The position numbers were made by a program, and so were the translations under genes. Source: Jeotgalibacillus campisalis (GTDB lineage Bacteria; Bacillota; Bacilli; Bacillales; Jeotgalibacillaceae). From it: a stretch of DNA of 64,000 nucleotides. The notes under the pieces are model-generated. The model had not been told where the DNA came from, did not search any database, and saw nothing but the letters and a program-made list of their open reading frames with translations. The stretch lies in NCBI RefSeq assembly GCF_000829515.1, contig NZ_JXRR01000010.1, positions 80,640 through 144,639 of the forward strand, read 5' to 3'. Below, piece by piece: positions 59,266 through 64,000 of the stretch. Numbering within the stretch: the first letter of the stretch is position 1; each line of letters opens with the position of its first letter.

Positions 59266-59562
59266 AGAAAAGTGACAAGCGCTTGCCCAGGCCCGACAAG
59301 TGTAAGGCGCGGAGCATAATCCACCTGGTTTTTGGTGGATTTGCACCGTGACTTACAACCTCGAGGGCCTAGCGCTTGGAACTGGATCCAAGAAAAGTGC
59401 AAAGCGCTCGTCCAGCCCCGACAAGTGTAAGACGCGAAGCACAATCCCCCGGTTTTGGGGGGATTTGCACCGAGACTTACAACCTCGAGGGCCTAGCGCT
59501 TGGAACTGGATCAGAGAAAAGTGCAAAGCGCTCGCCCAGGCCCGACAAGTGTAAGACGCTCA
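59266..59562 (+). repeat. Tandem structured repeat, family B, locus 1 (about 2.4 units of 124-125 bp)
   Basis: Unit starts at AGAAAAGTG at 59266, 59391 and 59515. Each unit folds: outer AAGCGCT/AGCGCTT, then GGCCC/GGGCC, TGTAAG/CTTACA and an apical hairpin that differs between units, ATCCACC/GGTGGAT in unit 1 and ATCCCCC/GGGGGAT in unit 2. The third unit is cut after TAAGACGCTC. It lies between the S-box terminator and metY. ORFs across it are artefacts. Confidence 0.88.
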
Positions 59563-59643
59563 TTAAAAGCCCGTTAAAGAGTAAAAAAATGATAAATTCT
59601 TTTCAAGCTGCTACCCAAAAAACGTATAGAAATGGAGAGATTC

Positions 59644-60951
59644 ATGATGACAAATCAACCCCCACAGTACGGGATTGAAACACTGCTATTGCATGGTGCA
59701 ACTGCACCGGACCCTGCTACAGGCTCAAGAGCAGTCCCCATTTACCAGACAACTTCATATGTTTTTGACAGCGCGGATCATGCTCAGAAGTTATTTTCTC
59801 TTGAAGAGCCCGGCAACATTTATACACGAATCGGAAACCCTACTGTAGCTGCTTTTGAGGAGCGGATGGCGCTGCTTGAAGGTGGAGTGGGGGCAGTCGC
59901 AGTATCTTCAGGGATGGCAGCTATTACGCTTGCTATTTTAAATGTAGCCAGCGCAGGAGACGAAGTAGTAGCAGCCACGGATTTATATGGAGGGACGTAT
60001 AATTTATTTACTTCGACCCTGCCGAAATATGGCATTACCATTAAATTTGCAGATCCAAAGGACCCTGAAAACTTCAGACGTGCCATTACCCCTAAAACAA
60101 AAGCAGTGTTTGCAGAAGTAATCGGCAATCCCAGTCTTCATATCCTGGATATTGAAAAAGTTGCAGAAGTGGCCCATGAGGAAGGTGTACCGCTCATCGT
60201 CGACAGTACATTTGCTACACCTTATCTAAATAAACCGCTGGAGCATGGAGCAGATATTGTTGTTCATTCTGCTACAAAATGGATTGGCGGGCATGGAACA
60301 ACGATTGGCGGAGTTGTTATATCAGGGGGCAGTTTTAATTTTGCGAATGGCCGTTTTCCTGATTTCACAACCCCTGATCCGAGCTATAATGGACTAAAAT
60401 TTGCAGATTTAGAAGAAGCTGCTTATATTGCGAAATTACGCGTGCAGCTCTTGCGGGATATTGGGGCATGCTTAAGTCCGCATAGTGCCTTTTTACTGCT
60501 TCAGGGTCTGGAGACTTTGCATCTGCGTCTGGACCGTCACATTGAAAACGCAAAGAAAGTAGCAGAATACTTAAGCGGGCACCCACAAGTTGAATGGGTA
60601 TCTTATCCGGGTCTTGAAGATCATCCTTCCTACAAATTAGCAGCTAAATATCTTCCGAAGGGACCGGGGTCGATTATCGTATTTGGCATTAAAGGAGGAA
60701 GAGAAGCAGGGAGAAAAGTGATTGATCAAACCGCGCTATGGTCACATGTAGCTAATGTAGGGGATGCCAAGTCACTGATCATTCATCCTGCGTCCACTAC
60801 GCATGCTCAGTTATCACCGGAGGATCTTTTAGCCTCAGGCGTTACAGAAGAACAAATTCGTTTGTCAGTTGGAATTGAGTCGGCAGAAGATTTAATTGCT
60901 GATCTGGAGCAGGCCATTAAGCTCTCTGCAGATGTTGCATTACATCCTTAA
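59644..60951 (+). CDS. metY: O-acetylhomoserine sulfhydrylase MetY
   Basis: A 435-residue PLP enzyme making homocysteine from O-acetylhomoserine and sulfide. Marks: [34 protein letters not shown] N terminus, [22 protein letters not shown] near 58, [13 protein letters not shown] near 87, [10 protein letters not shown] near 109, [32 protein letters not shown] near 187-218 with the PLP Lys in SATKW, and [17 protein letters not shown] near 377. Start: GGAGA lies six bases before ATG 59644 and nine before ATG 59647. Controlled by the S-box at 59114 and followed by metX, together a direct sulfhydrylation route that bypasses cystathionine. Confidence 0.94.
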   Translation: MMTNQPPQYGIETLLLHGATAPDPATGSRAVPIYQTTSYVFDSADHAQKLFSLEEPGNIYTRIGNPTVAAFEERMALLEGGVGAVAVSSGMAAITLAILNVASAGDEVVAATDLYGGTYNLFTSTLPKYGITIKFADPKDPENFRRAITPKTKAVFAEVIGNPSLHILDIEKVAEVAHEEGVPLIVDSTFATPYLNKPLEHGADIVVHSATKWIGGHGTTIGGVVISGGSFNFANGRFPDFTTPDPSYNGLKFADLEEAAYIAKLRVQLLRDIGACLSPHSAFLLLQGLETLHLRLDRHIENAKKVAEYLSGHPQVEWVSYPGLEDHPSYKLAAKYLPKGPGSIIVFGIKGGREAGRKVIDQTALWSHVANVGDAKSLIIHPASTTHAQLSPEDLLASGVTEEQIRLSVGIESAEDLIADLEQAIKLSADVALHP

Positions 60952-60983
60952 AACAAACCTTATTTGAAATGAGTTGATACCCG

Positions 60984-62072
60984 GTGAATGACAACGGAAT
61001 AAAGCATAAAGTCGAACGGGTTGAAGACACGATTAAGATAGGCCCGCTAACACTTGAATCTGGAAAAATTCTTCCTGATGTAACCCTCCGCTATGAAAGA
61101 GTCGGGAATCCCAATTTGCCGGCAGTCCTGATTTGTCATGCTTTAACTGGCAGTCATCAAACCGTCGGGACAGAGGAGGACCCAGGCTGGTGGAGAGGAT
61201 TTGTCGGGTATGATTCCCCTGTAGATCTGCAGCAGTACCAGGCGATCACCTTTAATGTAGTGGGAGGATGCAGCGGCTCATCCGGCCCGGCATCCTATAA
61301 CGCTGACAACAATCTCTACCGGTTGTCTTTTCCTTTTATTACAGTAAGGGATATGGTGCATGCTCAGTACCAGGCGCTTCAAAAGCTTGCCATCAATCAT
61401 CTGAGGGCGGTAATAGGCGGATCACTCGGAGGCATGCAGACACTTGAATGGGGCATTCTTTATCCGCAATTTATGGATCAGCTATTTATTTTAGCGGCTA
61501 CTCCTGCCCTAAGTGACTATGGAATCGCATTTAATCGAATCGGTATTCACGCAATTGAACAGGATCCAAGGTGGAATGAAGGAAATTATGAAGATTCAAG
61601 CGATGTAAAAGGATTTGAAGTAGCTCGCATGGTAGGACTCGTGACGTATAGAAGTCCATCCCTTTTTACAAATCGTTTTTCCAGAGAAGAAAAGCCTGCT
61701 GGGGATGAGCGTCCTTATTATCAAGTTGAATCATATCTGCGTTATCAAGGAGAAAAGATTACCAGACGATTTGATCCAAACAGTTATTTGTATTTGCTTT
61801 ATGCCATGAATGGACATGATATCGGACGCGGAAGAGGAGGCATACAAAAGGCAGCCAATCAAATTCAGGCTGAGGTGGTTGGAGTTGGCTTCACAGGAGA
61901 CCTCTTATATCCGCCAAATGATATCCATTCTTTCATCCAATATACACCTAAAGGATTTTTTCATGAGGTTGAAACAGCTTTCGGCCACGACGGATTTTTA
62001 GTGGAATACGATAAATGGGGGCCTATTATAAGAGGTCATCTGGCAGAAAGGTCGCATAAGCAGACTCGTTAA
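60984..62072 (+). CDS. metX: Homoserine O-acetyltransferase MetX
   Basis: A 362-residue alpha/beta hydrolase-fold enzyme that acetylates homoserine with acetyl-CoA, the committed step of methionine synthesis. Marks: LICHALTGSHQ near 50, GWWRGFVGYDSPVD near 68, NVVGGCSGSSGPAS near 90, nucleophile Ser in VIGGSLGGMQTLEW near 143, and the remaining triad in GFTGDLLYPP (Asp) near 305 and FGHDGFLVEY (His) near 335. Start GTG at 60984 with a weak ribosome site. It is 33 bases downstream of metY and shares the S-box control; with metI-metC it supplies O-acetylhomoserine for both routes. Confidence 0.94.
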   Translation: MNDNGIKHKVERVEDTIKIGPLTLESGKILPDVTLRYERVGNPNLPAVLICHALTGSHQTVGTEEDPGWWRGFVGYDSPVDLQQYQAITFNVVGGCSGSSGPASYNADNNLYRLSFPFITVRDMVHAQYQALQKLAINHLRAVIGGSLGGMQTLEWGILYPQFMDQLFILAATPALSDYGIAFNRIGIHAIEQDPRWNEGNYEDSSDVKGFEVARMVGLVTYRSPSLFTNRFSREEKPAGDERPYYQVESYLRYQGEKITRRFDPNSYLYLLYAMNGHDIGRGRGGIQKAANQIQAEVVGVGFTGDLLYPPNDIHSFIQYTPKGFFHEVETAFGHDGFLVEYDKWGPIIRGHLAERSHKQTR

Positions 62073-62113
62073 TTTGGGAACGGCTTAAGCTTTGAAAAGA
62101 TTCATTAACAAAA

Positions 62114-62159
62114 GATGTTCTTCACGAACAGGAAGAATTGTTCGTGAAGAACATTTTTT
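62114..62159 (+). terminator. Terminator after metX
   Basis: ATGTTCTTCACGAAC/GTTCGTGAAGAACAT 15-bp stem followed by TTTTTT. Confidence 0.9.
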
Positions 62160-62164
62160 GTTCA

Positions 62165-62557
62165 AGATTATTTTCTTTTTTGGAAAACTCAGGTTCTCCA
62201 GTGGTACTCCGACTCCCTAGTGGCGAAAGCGGGAGAGGATTTGGTCCCTTGTATGAAGTTTTTACTCTTATTTTCTCTCCCGCCGCATTCATTTTTAGCG
62301 TAATATACATTGATCAGACACGGACATTTTCCATCAAACATATACTATTAGTTACCAGACAGTAAAAAACAAAGCATTACTGAAAAGTAATGGTATAATT
62401 TCAAAACCCAAAAAAGCCTTATATAAAAAGTAAAATGGTCAATGAAATTTTTTTCCTTAAAAACCGTTTAATCTTATGTTGAAAAAGGAATAATACCCAA
62501 AAGGGTTTAGACAAATGTCATGCATTCAAACCCTAAATGGATAACGGAGGGCCAGAT
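62165..62557. other. Gene-free region before DDAH-like gene
   Basis: No convincing gene. It contains a long-loop inverted repeat GCGGGAGAG (62227-62235) and CTCTCCCGC (near 62275-62284), and a hairpin AGGGTTT/AAACCCT at about 62504-62533 close to the ribosome site of the next gene, a possible operator or RNA element. Confidence 0.5.
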
Positions 62558-63415
62558 ATGTTGATGGAAAGAAAAGAAAGCAACAATGTGATTTCGTGTG
62601 AAAATGAATTTGACAGGCTAGAAAAAGTGTTGGTTTGTCCTCCTGCCTTTATGAAAATTGAAGAAGCAATTAATGAGACACAAAAGCATTTCCTGGATGA
62701 AAATATAAATACAGAAAAAGCGATGGAACAGCATAGAAACTTTATTCAGGCACTGCATGCCAATGGAGCCGATGTCGTTCAGCTGCCACCGATCAATACG
62801 TTCCCTGAGCAGGTATTTACTCGTGATATAGGTTTTACAATTAACGATACAGTATTTATTTCTACAATGGGAACAGAGATGAGAAAAGGGGAAGAAGTAA
62901 TTCTTCAGGATTGGCTTGACGAAATGGGAATCAAGCATGAGAAAATTGAATCCTTTGCCATAGAAGGCGGAGACGTTATAGTGGACGGGTCCAAGATTTG
63001 GGTTGGAGTCAGTTCACGAACCACAACCGAAGCCATTGCAGAGCTGCAAAGCAAGCTGCCGGATCATGAGGTGATTGCAGTTCCATTTGACTCACAATTT
63101 TTGCACCTGGACTGTTTATTTAATATCGTTTCGCCAACAGAGGCATTAATTTATTCTCCTGCGTTTGATTCCGAAACGATCGAACGATTTAAAGCCTGTT
63201 ATACTTTAATCGAAGTGAATGAAGAAGAACAATTTACAATGGGACCTAATGTGTTATCACTTGGAGATAAAATTATGTTAAGCCTGCCTGTAAATAAAGA
63301 AATTAACGAAAAATTAAAAGATGCCGGATACAAAGTAATTGAATTGGATATTTCGGAAATTATCAAATCGGGCGGATCTTTCCGCTGCTGCAGTCTTCCG
63401 ATTAAACGCGCCTAA
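62558..63415 (+). CDS. Dimethylarginine dimethylaminohydrolase-like (DDAH/amidinotransferase family)
   Basis: A 285-residue cytoplasmic protein of the guanidine-modifying (pentein) superfamily. Marks: FDRLEKVLVCPP near 18, FTRDIGFTINDTVFIS near 88, AIEGGDVIVDG near 134, catalytic His in FLHLDCLFNIVSP near 180 and the catalytic Cys in SGGSFRCCSLPI near 273-280. These enzymes act on arginine or methylated arginine, releasing citrulline. The length and motifs resemble B. subtilis YkgA. GGAGGG ten bases before ATG 62558 supports that start over 62537. A terminator overlaps its stop codon (63404-63431). Confidence 0.85.
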   Translation: MLMERKESNNVISCENEFDRLEKVLVCPPAFMKIEEAINETQKHFLDENINTEKAMEQHRNFIQALHANGADVVQLPPINTFPEQVFTRDIGFTINDTVFISTMGTEMRKGEEVILQDWLDEMGIKHEKIESFAIEGGDVIVDGSKIWVGVSSRTTTEAIAELQSKLPDHEVIAVPFDSQFLHLDCLFNIVSPTEALIYSPAFDSETIERFKACYTLIEVNEEEQFTMGPNVLSLGDKIMLSLPVNKEINEKLKDAGYKVIELDISEIIKSGGSFRCCSLPIKRA

Positions 63416-63431
63416 AGAAGGCGCGTTTTCT
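63404..63431 (+). terminator. Terminator overlapping DDAH stop codon
   Basis: AAACGCGCCT/AGGCGCGTTTTC; the 5' arm covers the last codons and stop of the gene. Confidence 0.8.
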
Positions 63432-63470
63432 TATGAAATAGTACACCTTATGTTTTGCGAGCAGGGGACA

Positions 63471-63566
63471 ATGAAAGTGTTTAAAAAAGCCATTATAACC
63501 GGCGGAATGCCGGTTGTAATGGCTCTTATCGTGCTGTTTATCATCTTCATGTCGGGCAAAGTGTAA
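63471..63566 (+). CDS. Small single-pass membrane peptide (31 residues), putative
   Basis: MKVFKKAIITGG then a hydrophobic helix PVVMALIVLFIIFMSG and KV stop. Positively charged N terminus, one membrane segment. AGGGGA lies close before the ATG (2-3 bases), a marginal ribosome site. A longer in-frame start at 63450 has none. It sits between the DDAH terminator and the family B repeat and could be a real small membrane protein, but evidence is thin. Confidence 0.4.
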   Translation: MKVFKKAIITGGMPVVMALIVLFIIFMSGKV

Positions 63567-63567
63567 A

Positions 63568-64000
63568 GCACCAGCCCCTCGAGGTCATAAGTCACGCTGC
63601 TCAAGTGAACAAAGGGCGTTCACTTGTTCACCGCGTCTTATGCTTGTCAGGGCAAAGCGGTGCCTTGTGCTTTTCTTTTGTCTAGCTTCAGGCACCAGCC
63701 CCTCGAGGTCATAAGTCACGCTGCTCAAGTGAACAAAGGGCGTTCAATTGTTCACCGCGTCTTATGCTTGTCAGGGCAAAGCGGTGCCTTGCGCTTTTCT
63801 TTTGTCTGGCTTCAGGCACCAGCCCCTCGAGGTCATAAGTCACGCTGCTCAAGTGAACAAAGGGCGTTCAATTGTTCACCGCGTCTTATGCTTGTCGGGG
63901 CAAAGCGGTGCCTTGCGCTTTTCTTTTGTCTAGCTCCAGGCACCAGCCCCTCGAGGTCACAAGTCACGCTGCTCAAGTGAACAAAGGGCGTTCACTTGTT
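63568..64000 (-). repeat. Tandem structured repeat, family B, locus 2 (at least 3.5 units of 124 bp, runs off window)
   Basis: Units start at GCACCAGCCCCTCGAGG at 63568, 63692, 63816 and 63940, exactly 124 bp apart. On the minus strand it matches locus 1 (GACAAG, TAAGACGCG, CCTCGAGGGGCT landmarks). Stems: GGCACC/GGTGCC outer, GCCCC/GGGGC, CATAAG/CTTATG, and an apical AAGTGAAC/GTTCACTT (GTTCAATT in units 2 and 3, giving weaker pairing). Units differ by few bases, so amplification is recent. Confidence 0.9.

Noticed and set aside
59348..59678. Overlapping plus-strand ORFs with internally repeated peptides
   Set aside because: They are translations of the 124-bp family B tandem units and share no start signals.
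62138..62365. 75-codon plus-strand ORF after metX
   Set aside because: It starts inside the metX terminator hairpin and has no ribosome site.
63624..63980. ORFs of 118 and 61 codons with repeated peptide blocks
   Set aside because: They arise because 124-bp units keep a frame open across the repeat array; the true signal is RNA-level pairing.
63568..64000. CRISPR array
   Set aside because: Units are 124 bp with no short repeat/unique spacer pattern and no cas genes.

Overview
The window is chromosomal DNA from a low-to-moderate GC, Gram-positive, endospore-forming-type bacterium of the family Bacillaceae. The basis is the strong AGGAGG-type ribosome binding sites, TTG/GTG starts, S-box and yybP-ykoY leaders, Bacillus-type families (RsbR, Spo0M, TcyP, AlkD-like, CwlK-like, FusB-like, XylR) and abundant intergenic structured repeats. 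No rRNA, tRNA, prophage, CRISPR array or intact insertion sequence was seen. Genus cannot be fixed from sequence alone.

Layout. 1-2 kb: end of an OFA-family (formate/oxalate-type) transporter, a structured repeat, and fdhD. 2-7 kb: Spo0M-like protein, an MFS exporter, two tandem RsbR-type stressosome proteins and a DUF697 GTPase. 7.4-10.5 kb: two cyclic-di-GMP proteins. 10.5-19.2 kb: an ABC-F ribosome-protection protein behind a long attenuator-like leader, an IS200/IS605-like end relic, DUF302 protein, asparagine synthetase, two acetyltransferases, a stand-alone MurE-like ligase and a luciferase-like oxidoreductase. 19.3-24 kb: xylose/xylan locus with xylR, its operator, a GH52 beta-xylosidase, and a xylA-xylB pair collapsed by one internal deletion. 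24-31 kb: HAD phosphatase, Dph6-like protein, CwlK-like peptidase, a 209-bp tandem repeat, degenerate M50-like protein, AEC transporter, 6-phosphogluconolactonase, MFS drug exporter. 31-40 kb: hypothetical protein, cystine transporter TcyP, Mn-dependent pyrophosphatase, UDG-like protein, CapA-like lipoprotein, an ECF sigma/anti-sigma/membrane-protein operon and an AlkD-like repair protein. 40-43 kb: yybP-ykoY (Mn2+) riboswitch before two tandem YrbG-type cation exchangers. 43-49 kb: amino-acid ABC transporter lacking its ATPase, Gfo/Idh oxidoreductase, BASS transporter, GNAT, FusB-like and DUF4003 proteins. 49-64 kb: a probable Fur-controlled small RNA, S-box-metI-metC, an SDR, potABCD, a CPA1 antiporter, a truncated ORF, a second S-box followed by a tandem repeat and metY-metX, a DDAH-type hydrolase, and a second tandem repeat that runs off the window.

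Genes working together: metI-metC and metY-metX are two SAM-riboswitch units covering O-acetylhomoserine formation, sulfhydrylation/transsulfuration and cystathionine cleavage, with tcyP and the amino-acid ABC genes as possible sulfur amino acid uptake. XylR, its operator and the GH52 enzyme remain as a xylan-use module whose xylose-entry enzymes are destroyed. potA-D form one translationally coupled operon.

Most unusual material: (i) two families of intergenic structured repeats, one with tandem G.A internal loops and a built-in terminator, the other with apical hairpins that differ between loci yet stay base-paired; (ii) a Fur-box promoter driving a structured, C-rich, terminator-ended RNA with no convincing ORF; (iii) the xylA-xylB deletion scar; (iv) a MurE-like ligase with DHPG in place of DNPR; (v) the manganese-riboswitch link to tandem YrbG-type exchangers. 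All functional statements are from reading motifs; no database search was run.
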